DNA of 7,057 nt from contig CAZSOQ010000266.1 of assembly GCA_964608495.1 (NCBI GenBank), positions 1 through 7,057 on the forward strand, written 5' to 3'. Position 1 is the first letter of the stretch. Each line of letters opens with the position of its first letter. A program made the translations under genes and the position numbers. The stretch is from JAKORR01 sp964608495. Its GTDB lineage: Bacteria > Armatimonadota > Zipacnadia > Zipacnadales > FEN-943. This document shows, in pieces, positions 1-5,518 of this stretch. Below the pieces are notes generated by a model. The model was given only the letters and a program-made list of their open reading frames with translations. It was not told the DNA's origin and ran no database searches.

Positions 1-115
1 CCACGACGGCGGGCCCGCCGCTTGCCCGGGCGGTGCTTGGCCGGCCGCCATCCCCTCAGGCTGGGTCGCGCCATCCGGGGGCTCGCCTGTGTCCGCCATG
101 GCTGCTCACGCTCGA
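1..115. other. Left-edge non-coding stretch with GC palindrome
   Basis: No credible gene is seen here. Bases 7-20 form a perfect 14-nt palindrome (CGGCGGG followed by its reverse complement), and more GC-rich self-complementary sequence follows to about 50. This could be the terminator of a gene lying outside the window, but there is no T-run on either side, so the role is open. Confidence 0.3.
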
Positions 116-145
116 TTGACCACCCAGGGGAGGAGTACGTATAAT
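116..145 (+). promoter_or_regulatory. Sigma-70-type promoter of tRNA-Leu
   Basis: A -35 box TTGACC (116-121, five of six matches) is followed after 18 bp by a perfect -10 box TATAAT (140-145). Transcription should begin near 151-153, only a few bases before the mature tRNA 5' end at 156, so the precursor would have almost no leader. This is the strongest promoter in the window, as expected for a tRNA gene. Position and consensus are read directly; the start site is inferred. Confidence 0.85.
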
Positions 146-155
146 CACCGACACG

Positions 156-245
156 GCCGGGGTGGTGGAATTGGTAGACGCGCCGGACTCAAAATCCGGT
201 GGAGGTACACCCTCCGTGCGGGTTCGAGTCCCGCCCCCGGCACCA
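156..245 (+). tRNA. tRNA-Leu, anticodon CAA, CCA end encoded
   Basis: This is a complete class II tRNA that reads the leucine codon UUG. The acceptor stem GCCGGGG (156-162) pairs perfectly with CCCCGGC (235-241), followed by discriminator A242 and an encoded CCA (243-245). The anticodon stem CCGGA/TCCGG (183-187/195-199) closes the loop CTCAAAA with anticodon CAA at 190-192. The long variable arm has stem GGAGG/CCTCC (201-205/211-215), typical of tRNA-Leu. The T arm has stem GCGGG/CCCGC (218-222/230-234) around TTCGAGT. The discriminator A and long arm agree with leucine identity. The gene runs toward accA on the opposite strand, with 48 bp between them. No integrase or duplicated tRNA 3' end is present, so nothing suggests use as an attachment site. 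Confidence 0.97.
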
Positions 246-255
246 CCTCTACCTT

Positions 256-268
256 GGCACCCGGTGCC
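256..268. terminator. Small inverted repeat between tRNA-Leu and accA
   Basis: GGCACC and GGTGCC arms (256-261 and 263-268) can form a short hairpin in the 48-bp gap between the convergent tRNA-Leu and accA genes. A 10-nt palindrome GAGCCGGCTC (286-295) overlaps the accA stop codon. One or both may help end transcription from the two sides. There is no T-run and the stems are short, so this is a weak call. Confidence 0.25.
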
Positions 269-293
269 GCCGGGGGCCTGCCGCCGAGCCGGC

Positions 294-1106
294 TCAGAAA
301 CCCGCCGGTGAGCCCATCAGCCGGAACTTGCGGTACCTGTTGGCCATCAGCTCCTCCGGTGAGAAATCGGCCAGCTCGTCCAGCGCGCGGGCGACCGTCT
401 CGCCGAGAATCCGCGCCGCTTCCTCGGGCGCCTCGTGGGCGCCTCCCGGCGGCTCGGGCACTACGCCGTCTATCACGCCCAACCCCAGCGCATCCCGCGG
501 GGATAGCCTCATCGCCGCCGCCGCTTCCTTCTTCAGCGAGGCGTCACGCCACAGGATCACGGCGCAGGACTCGGGCGCTATCACGGCGTAGTACGTGTTC
601 TCCATCATGTAGACCCGGTCACCCACGCCGAAGCCCACCGCGCCCCCGCTCCCTCCCTCACCGATGATCACCACGACGATGGGCACCGGCAGCCCGAACA
701 TCTCCCGCTGGTTCTTCGCTATCGCCTCGGATATGCCCCGCGATTCCGCGTCGGGCAGGCAGTCCGCGCCCGGCGTGTCTATCAGCGTCACGATCGGCTT
801 GCCTATCCGCGCCGCTAGCCGCATCACGCGTAGCCCTTTTCGGTAGCCCTCGGCCCGCGCCATCGCGAAGTTCCGGCGCTGACGCTCGGCAAGGGTGCGT
901 CCCTTCTGATGCCCCACCACCGCCACCGGCCGTCCCAGCCATGATCCCATTCCAGCCACAACCGCCGCATCATCGCCGTAGCACCGGTCGCCGTGCAGCT
1001 CCACGAAGTCGTCCATAAGCAGCTGCACGTAGTCGAGGGTGTAGGGGCGCTTGCCGTGCCTGGCGAGGGTCACGTGTTCCCAGGTTTCTTCCACGTGCTC
1101 CGCCAT
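294..1106 (-). CDS. accA: Acetyl-CoA carboxylase carboxyltransferase subunit alpha
   Basis: This 270-aa protein is the alpha subunit of the acetyl-CoA carboxylase carboxyltransferase. With AccD it moves the carboxyl group from carboxybiotin to acetyl-CoA, giving malonyl-CoA in the cytoplasm. Family landmarks are ARHGKRPYTLDYV (15-27), GHQKGR (65-70), RRNF (77-80), EGYRK (86-90), IDTPGA (109-114), the glycine-rich IGEGGSGGA (148-156) and PEPPGGAH (217-224). It lacks most of the roughly 45-residue N-terminal helical segment of E. coli AccA (about 319 aa), as do the shorter AccA proteins of some other bacteria. In the normally conserved stretch after DTPGA it has DCLPDAESRG where most homologues have YPG and then AEERG. 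The ATG lies 4 nt after the accD stop, with an AAAGG site (1114-1118) 7 nt upstream, so the two genes are probably translationally coupled. The stop is TGA. Confidence 0.95.
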   Translation of the reverse strand: MAEHVEETWEHVTLARHGKRPYTLDYVQLLMDDFVELHGDRCYGDDAAVVAGMGSWLGRPVAVVGHQKGRTLAERQRRNFAMARAEGYRKGLRVMRLAARIGKPIVTLIDTPGADCLPDAESRGISEAIAKNQREMFGLPVPIVVVIIGEGGSGGAVGFGVGDRVYMMENTYYAVIAPESCAVILWRDASLKKEAAAAMRLSPRDALGLGVIDGVVPEPPGGAHEAPEEAARILGETVARALDELADFSPEELMANRYRKFRLMGSPAGF

Positions 1107-1110
1107 CGCG

Positions 1111-1944
1111 TTACCTTTCCCCGGTCTTGCGCTTCGGGTCGGCCGCGGCCCAGTTGAGGAGTGCCACCAGCGTGTCTCTTATCTGCTCGCGCGGGACGAT
1201 CATGTCTATCATGCCGTGCTTGTACTGGAACTCCGCGGTCTGCACTCCCGGCGGCATGGCCAGCCCGGTCACCTCGACCACCCTGGGCCCGGCAAAGCCC
1301 ATCGCCGCCCGGGGCTCCGCGATGATGACGTCCCCCAGGAAGGCATAGCTTGCCGTCACGCCCCCGTAGGTGGGGTCCGTCAGGACGGAGATGAAGATCT
1401 GGCCCGCCTCCTGCAGCTTCCTCGAGGCGCCGGAGGTCTTGGGCATCTGCATGAGGGCGATGAGCGATTCCTGCATGCGAGCCCCGCCGCTGGCGCAGAA
1501 GAGCGCCGCCGCGCGGCGCATCTCCGCGCATCGCTCGAACAGGCGCGCCACGCGCTCGCCCACGACCCAGCCCATGCTCCCGCCGATGAAGGCGAGGTCC
1601 ATGACCCCCAGGCCCACGTCCACGCCGCCGATCGTCGCGGCCCCCGTGAGCACCGCCTCGGTCACCCCGGTCTTCTCACGGGCCGCCTCCAGCTTCTCGT
1701 AGTAGCCGGGGAACTGCAGCGGATCGTGCAGGGGCAGGTAATGGTCCCACTCCTCGAAGCTCCCCTCGTCCACGGTCACCTGCAGTCGCTGCCACACCGT
1801 GAGCCGGAAGTGGTGCCCGCATCTGCCGCACACCCACAACTGCTTCTCCAGTTCCCTCGCATACAGCAACTGTCGGCAGCCCGGACATTCCTGCCACATC
1901 TCAGGCGGGATCTCCGACTGCCGTGCGCGCTGCGTATCTGCCAT
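1111..1944 (-). CDS. accD: Acetyl-CoA carboxylase carboxyltransferase subunit beta
   Basis: This 277-aa protein is the beta subunit of the same carboxyltransferase and contributes the acetyl-CoA side of the active site. An N-terminal zinc ribbon is visible as C20-x2-C23 and C39-x2-C42, followed by HHFRL. The crotonase-like core carries FIGGSMGWVVGER (119-131), SGGARMQE (152-159), SVLTDPTYGGVTASYA (186-201) and GFAGPRV (216-222), all close to E. coli AccD, which is a little longer at the C terminus. The chosen ATG at 1944 follows a strong GGAGGTG site with 5-nt spacing. The frame stays open for 57 more codons upstream, but that part has no family similarity. It is the first gene of an accD-accA pair; finding the two side by side is common and matches their 1:1 assembly. 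No convincing promoter could be picked out upstream. Confidence 0.96.
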   Translation of the reverse strand: MADTQRARQSEIPPEMWQECPGCRQLLYARELEKQLWVCGRCGHHFRLTVWQRLQVTVDEGSFEEWDHYLPLHDPLQFPGYYEKLEAAREKTGVTEAVLTGAATIGGVDVGLGVMDLAFIGGSMGWVVGERVARLFERCAEMRRAAALFCASGGARMQESLIALMQMPKTSGASRKLQEAGQIFISVLTDPTYGGVTASYAFLGDVIIAEPRAAMGFAGPRVVEVTGLAMPPGVQTAEFQYKHGMIDMIVPREQIRDTLVALLNWAAADPKRKTGER

Positions 1945-1948
1945 GAAG

Positions 1949-1955
1949 CACCTCC
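1949..1955 (-). promoter_or_regulatory. Shine-Dalgarno site of accD
   Basis: On the - strand this reads GGAGGTG, followed by 4-5 nt and then the ATG at 1944. It fixes the accD start at the Met before the zinc ribbon and argues against the longer open frame that continues to 2115. Confidence 0.85.
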
Positions 1956-2033
1956 GCGCCAGAGCGGGAGCCGTGGGAGCACCGCGGCGAGCACAACTGC
2001 GATGAGGAGCTGCGAGACCGCCGTCCGATTCCT

Positions 2034-2060
2034 CGCCAGCCCGCCCCGCGATTGCTGGCG
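2034..2060. promoter_or_regulatory. Inverted repeat, possible operator between accD and pheA
   Basis: Perfect 7-bp arms CGCCAGC (2034-2040) and GCTGGCG (2054-2060) are separated by 13 bp. The arm centres lie 20 bp apart, about two helical turns, which suits a dimeric regulator binding one face of DNA. The right arm overlaps the candidate pheA -35 box. The site sits in the 170-bp region between two divergent genes and could control one or both. The repeat is seen directly; operator function is inference, and no matching regulator family is recognised. Confidence 0.4.
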
Positions 2061-2081
2061 TGAGTGCCTCTATGCTACCAT
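2052..2081 (+). promoter_or_regulatory. Candidate pheA promoter with extended -10
   Basis: TTGCTG (2052-2057, four of six matches to the -35 consensus) is followed after 18 bp by TACCAT (2076-2081, four of six), with a TGC extension directly before it (2073-2075). Transcription would start near 2088, giving a leader of about 27 nt. In that leader TTGCC (2095-2099) can pair with GGCAA (2111-2115), which would put the ribosome binding site in the loop. I see no Phe-rich leader peptide or attenuator. Confidence 0.35.
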
Positions 2082-2100
2082 CTTCGCTCGGAACTTGCCA

Positions 2101-2106
2101 GAGAGG
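2101..2106 (+). promoter_or_regulatory. Shine-Dalgarno site of pheA
   Basis: GAGAGG lies 8 nt before the ATG at 2115. It supports that start, which begins directly at the chorismate mutase domain, over an in-frame start 17 codons further upstream at 2064. Confidence 0.7.
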
Positions 2107-2114
2107 CACCGGCA

Positions 2115-3179
2115 ATGCACCTGGATGATCTCCGGGCGGTAATAGACGATCTGGACGCTAAGCTGCTCGATCTGCTCCGCCAGCGCGCCGAGGTGGTGCG
2201 GCAGATAGGGCAGTGCAAGAGCGAGGAGGGGCGGGCGGTGCTGGACGCCGCGCGCGAGGAGGTGGTCCTGCGTCGAGCCGCCGAGGCCGACGCGGGGCCC
2301 CTCGAGGCCCAGGCTCTGCGGGCCATCTTCGCCGAGATCATCTCGGCCTGCCGGGCCCTCGAGGAGCCCATCACGGTGGCCTACCTGGGCCCGGCCTACA
2401 CCTTCACCCACCTGGCCGCCCGCCGCCGGTTCGGGTCCCAGGCCGCGTACCTGGACTGCGCCTCGGTCCACGACGTGTTCGACGCCGTGGAGCGCGGCAG
2501 GGCCGGCGTGGGTGTCGTGCCCATCGAGAACTCCCTGGGCGGCGCGGTGCCCGAGACGCTGGACCACTTCGTCACCACCGACCTGAGCATCATCGGCGAG
2601 CTCTACCAGCCCATCGAGCAATGCTTGCTGGCCAATTGCCCCCTCGAGGAGATCACCAAGCTGCAGAGCCACCCTCAGGCCTACGCCCAGTGCCGTCACT
2701 GGCTGCGCGAGAATCTGCCCGGCGCCGAGATCGTCAACCAGTCCAGTACGACGATAGCGGCCCGCCAGGCCGCCGCCGAGCCCGGCTCCGCGGCCCTGGG
2801 CCCGGCTGAGGCGGCGGAACCCTACGGCCTGCGCGTGGTCGCCCGCGCGATCCAGGACTACCCCGACAACCGCACGCGCTTCTTCATCATCGGCCGCGGC
2901 GCCGCCTCGCCCACCGGGCGCGACAAGACCTCGCTGCTCTTCGCCACCCAGCACCGCGCCGGCGCGCTTCACGAGGCCATGACACCCTTCCGTGTCTACG
3001 GCGTGAACATGACGATGATCCAGTCCCGTCCCGTCCCCGGCCGGCTCTGGCAGTACGTCTTCTTCGTGGACGTCGAGGGCCATGCGACGGACTCCCACGT
3101 GGCGCGGGCTCTGGAAGACCTGCGGGCCACCACGTCCAACCTGACGGTTCTGGGTAGCTACGCCGCGGCCGAGGCCTAG
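2115..3179 (+). CDS. pheA: Bifunctional chorismate mutase / prephenate dehydratase
   Basis: This 354-aa cytoplasmic P-protein converts chorismate to prephenate and then to phenylpyruvate, the last precursor of phenylalanine. Residues 1-85 are an AroQ-type chorismate mutase with R7, R24, K35, D44, R47 and E48 at the expected catalytic positions. Residues 86-258 are prephenate dehydratase, with YLGPAYTFTHLAA (90-102), VPIENSLGG (135-143), SHPQA (185-189), NQSSTT (208-213) and the catalytic DNRTRF (251-256; T254). Residues 270-350 form an ACT domain for Phe feedback control. The ligand-binding motifs there differ from the usual ones: GALH (283-286) in place of GALV and QSRP (303-306) in place of ESRP. 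WQYVFFVDVEGH (312-323) is typical. The gene stands alone, divergent from accD, and ends with TAG before a strong palindrome. Confidence 0.95.
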   Translation: MHLDDLRAVIDDLDAKLLDLLRQRAEVVRQIGQCKSEEGRAVLDAAREEVVLRRAAEADAGPLEAQALRAIFAEIISACRALEEPITVAYLGPAYTFTHLAARRRFGSQAAYLDCASVHDVFDAVERGRAGVGVVPIENSLGGAVPETLDHFVTTDLSIIGELYQPIEQCLLANCPLEEITKLQSHPQAYAQCRHWLRENLPGAEIVNQSSTTIAARQAAAEPGSAALGPAEAAEPYGLRVVARAIQDYPDNRTRFFIIGRGAASPTGRDKTSLLFATQHRAGALHEAMTPFRVYGVNMTMIQSRPVPGRLWQYVFFVDVEGHATDSHVARALEDLRATTSNLTVLGSYAAAEA

Positions 3180-3208
3180 AGACCGCGCCCGGGTCCCGCC
3201 CAGGCAAC

Positions 3209-3234
3209 GCGCCGGGCAGAGCTCTGCCCGGCGC
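3209..3234. terminator. 26-nt perfect palindrome, probable two-way terminator
   Basis: Thirteen bases (GCGCCGGGCAGAG) are followed directly by their exact reverse complement, so either strand can form a very stable GC-rich hairpin with an AGCT tip. It lies 30 nt after the pheA stop and 38 nt before the stop codon of the convergent metalloprotease gene, where a shared terminator would be expected. No T-run follows on either strand. It would therefore be the U-less type of terminator often proposed in high-GC bacteria, or would act together with Rho. Confidence 0.65.
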
Positions 3235-3271
3235 TTCGCAGTCCCTATCACTAGGCCGTGCCCGCGACCGC

Positions 3272-4240
3272 CTAACCGGCCCCGCCGGGCTTGGCTATCT
3301 GCGCCAGCCTCTCGTTAACCTCGTGGGCCTGGTCCGTCTTGGTGAACTCGGTGAGCGCTTCGATCCGGTCGCGCAGGTTCGCCACCTGGTCAATGAACTG
3401 CCTGGCGCGTATCTGGCGTTCCAGCAGCGACTGGTCGGCCTCAATGTCGCCGGGCGCCGTGAGGAACTCATCGAGCTCCTTCATCGAGATCCCGGCCTCA
3501 GGCGCGCCCGCCAGGGCCGCCTTGACGATGGCGGCGTTCACCAGCTTCGCCGACCCGCCCGTCAGCAGGTAGGCGCACCGGTCGCACGAGTAGTCCACCA
3601 CGTCCAGCCAGCCGCGCATCAGCCACGACATCAGCGTCACCGGCAACAGGAGGAACTTGACGAGGGGATTGCACCCGCGCACGTAGACCAGCGCCAGCTC
3701 CATGCGCACGTGTCCCGCGATGATGTGGCCCATCTCGTGCCCCAACATGGCGCTGACCTCGTCCGGATGCAGCCGCTCTACCAGCGGCCTGGACGCCACG
3801 ATCGTCCCGCCCTTGGCCGGGATCGTGAAGATGAAGACCCGGTCGGAGGGCAGCACGTACATCTCCTGGGTCCTCCTGCGCCCGCACAGCCGCGCGAAGG
3901 ACTGGAGCATCTTGTACAGGTCAGGGTGATTGGTGCTCATCACCCGTGAGTGCTGGTCCGCTTGCTGGAACTCCTTCTTCCGGGGCCGCACCGAGAGCAT
4001 GTTGCACAGCAGCACTGCGATCGGTGGCCACAGGATGCACTCGACCACCAGGTCTAGCCTTGGGCTGCCCGCCGGCGTCTTGGCCACGAAGAACAGCACG
4101 GCGGCGAACCAGAAGAAGATGATCATCACCCCTCCCAATCCCTGCCAGTAGAGGCGGAGCTCCCCGGGATAGCGGAAGTCCTTGGCCGTCAGACTGAGCT
4201 TGACCTTGCGCCTTCTGGGCGCTCGCCCGCGCCGCGCCAT
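3272..4240 (-). CDS. M48-family membrane zinc metalloprotease
   Basis: This 322-aa protein looks like an M48 (HtpX/Ste24-type) peptidase anchored in the cytoplasmic membrane, where relatives cut misfolded or regulatory membrane proteins. The N terminus is strongly basic (RRGRAPRRRKVK). Two hydrophobic segments follow (about 36-53 and 64-81), and a third lies at about 194-208. The zinc and catalytic motif HEMGH is at 168-172 in the context SAMLGHEMGHIIAGH. The family's second motif, normally E-x-x-A-D, appears as DYSCDRCAY (216-224), with Asp216 where the third zinc ligand Glu is expected and a C219-x2-C222 pair around conserved Asp220. The last 60 residues are charged and helix-prone, perhaps a coiled coil. 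The ATG abuts the TAG of the preceding CNNM/CorC gene, so it is the last gene of that operon and probably coupled. The substrate is unknown and no specific gene name is justified. Confidence 0.85.
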   Translation of the reverse strand: MARRGRAPRRRKVKLSLTAKDFRYPGELRLYWQGLGGVMIIFFWFAAVLFFVAKTPAGSPRLDLVVECILWPPIAVLLCNMLSVRPRKKEFQQADQHSRVMSTNHPDLYKMLQSFARLCGRRRTQEMYVLPSDRVFIFTIPAKGGTIVASRPLVERLHPDEVSAMLGHEMGHIIAGHVRMELALVYVRGCNPLVKFLLLPVTLMSWLMRGWLDVVDYSCDRCAYLLTGGSAKLVNAAIVKAALAGAPEAGISMKELDEFLTAPGDIEADQSLLERQIRARQFIDQVANLRDRIEALTEFTKTDQAHEVNERLAQIAKPGGAG

Positions 4241-5518
4241 CTAGTCATCACCGCCCTGGTTATTCTCCGTGGCGATCACGCGCACCTTACTCACGTGCTG
4301 CGCGTCTGATTCCTCCACCACGAAGGTGATTCCTTCGTGCTCGATCCGCTCGCCTGCCGCCGGTATCCTGCCGGTCATCTCGGCCAGCAGTCCGGCGACA
4401 GTCTCTCCCTCGTCCTCCTCGCGCGGCTGGCGGCCCAGCTTCTCGTAGACCTCGTCCAACCGCACTCGCCCCGTCACCATCAGCTCCTGCTCCCCCACGT
4501 CAACGATCTCGTCCTCCGCCACGTCGTGCTCGTCGCGAATCTCGCCCACCAGCTCCTCGAGGATGTCCTCGATCGTCACGACGCCGGCCGTGCCCCCGAA
4601 CTGGTCGGCCAGGATCGCCATGTGCGTGCGCGCCTGGCGCATCTGGCGGAACAGGTCCGTGAGCGGCGTGGTCTCCGCGACCACGAGCGGCTGACGGACA
4701 CGCTGGCGCCAGTCCTCCCCGTCCGCCAGAGCCCGCAGCAGGTCGTTCACCAACACGATCCCCATGATGTGGTCTATGTCGTCGCGGAAGACGGGCAGCC
4801 GCGAGAACCCGCTATTCGCCACCTCATCCAGGGCCTGTTCGAGGGTGGCATCCTGGGGCAGCGCGAGCACGTCAACCCTCGGCGTCATCGCGTCCCGCGC
4901 CGTCAGCTCACCCAACTCGATGATGTGGTCGAGCAGCACGCCCTCCTCGGGCTCCACGAGCCCCGCCTCCTCGCCGAGGTCGGCGGCCGCCTGGATGTCC
5001 TCCTGGCTCACTATGTGCCGGTAGGCCGGTGGCGGCATCCGGAGAAGGCGCATCACTGCCGACCCCAGCAGCGTGACCCCGGAGACCACGGGCCCCAGCA
5101 GGCGGGTGAGCCACGCCACGAAGGGCGCCAGCGCCGGGGCAAGCTGGTCGGCGTGGCGCGCCGCGTAAGTCTTGGGTGTAAGCTCCGCCAGGACCATGAT
5201 GGCGGCTATGGTCGCCAGGTGCAGAACCTCTCGGGCCACCACGGCCCCCTCTCCCAGCCGGTGGTGCCCGATGACCGTCGCCACCGTCGAGACCAGGATG
5301 ATGGAGCCGTTCATGCCCACGATCAGCACGCTGAGGTAGTCGCCGCGGGCGATCAGGGCCTCGACGAGCTCAGCCCGCCGGTCGCCGTCGTCGGCCTGCT
5401 GGCGCAGGACCTGGCGGTTGGCTCCCAGGAAGGCTGCCTCGGTCAGCGAGAACGCGAAGATGCCCAGGCACAGACCGGCTATGGCGGCAAAGCCCAACGT
5501 CGCCAGAGGATCACCCAC
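4241..5518 (-). CDS. CNNM/CorC (HlyC) family CBS-domain membrane protein 2
   Basis: This 425-aa protein belongs to the CNNM/CorC family (often labelled hemolysin family), which carries Mg2+ or Co2+ out of the cell or controls such transport. Residues 1-190 form the DUF21 membrane domain, with SLTEAAFLGANR (24-35), Asn70 in the second helix and AELTPK (111-116), which keeps the family Glu and PK. CBS domains follow at about 205-265 (MTPRVDV) and 272-330 (FGGTAGVVTIEDILEELVG; T315 and D318 match the nucleotide-contacting pair). A C-terminal CorC_HlyC domain spans about 340-417. The start is a GTG at 5518 that overlaps the stop of the upstream paralogue in GTGGGTGA. An in-frame start at 5632 is possible, but it adds 38 low-complexity Arg/Gly-rich residues lying over the upstream gene. 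The stop TAG touches the ATG of the metalloprotease gene. Confidence 0.88.
   Translation of the reverse strand: MGDPLATLGFAAIAGLCLGIFAFSLTEAAFLGANRQVLRQQADDGDRRAELVEALIARGDYLSVLIVGMNGSIILVSTVATVIGHHRLGEGAVVAREVLHLATIAAIMVLAELTPKTYAARHADQLAPALAPFVAWLTRLLGPVVSGVTLLGSAVMRLLRMPPPAYRHIVSQEDIQAAADLGEEAGLVEPEEGVLLDHIIELGELTARDAMTPRVDVLALPQDATLEQALDEVANSGFSRLPVFRDDIDHIMGIVLVNDLLRALADGEDWRQRVRQPLVVAETTPLTDLFRQMRQARTHMAILADQFGGTAGVVTIEDILEELVGEIRDEHDVAEDEIVDVGEQELMVTGRVRLDEVYEKLGRQPREEDEGETVAGLLAEMTGRIPAAGERIEHEGITFVVEESDAQHVSKVRVIATENNQGGDD

Noticed and set aside
156..293. tRNA-Leu as an integration site for a mobile element
   Set aside because: No integrase, no repeated copy of the tRNA 3' end and no foreign gene content follow it; a core accA gene comes next.
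89..667. Open frame running through tRNA-Leu and the end of accA
   Set aside because: It translates across a complete tRNA gene and then runs antisense to accA, so it is not a real gene.
1945..2115. 57-residue N-terminal extension of AccD
   Set aside because: It has no similarity to AccD, crosses the intergenic inverted repeat and candidate pheA promoter, and is bypassed by a strong Shine-Dalgarno site at the inner ATG.
1051..2142. Long open frame on the + strand antisense to accD and the start of accA (363 codons)
   Set aside because: It lies opposite two clearly recognised genes, its translation is His/Arg/Pro-rich with no family motifs, and GC-rich DNA often leaves such frames open.
2070..3251. 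Long open frame on the - strand antisense to pheA (393 codons)
   Set aside because: It is the mirror of the pheA codon pattern, crosses the terminator palindrome, and shows only low-complexity Gly/Arg/Val sequence.
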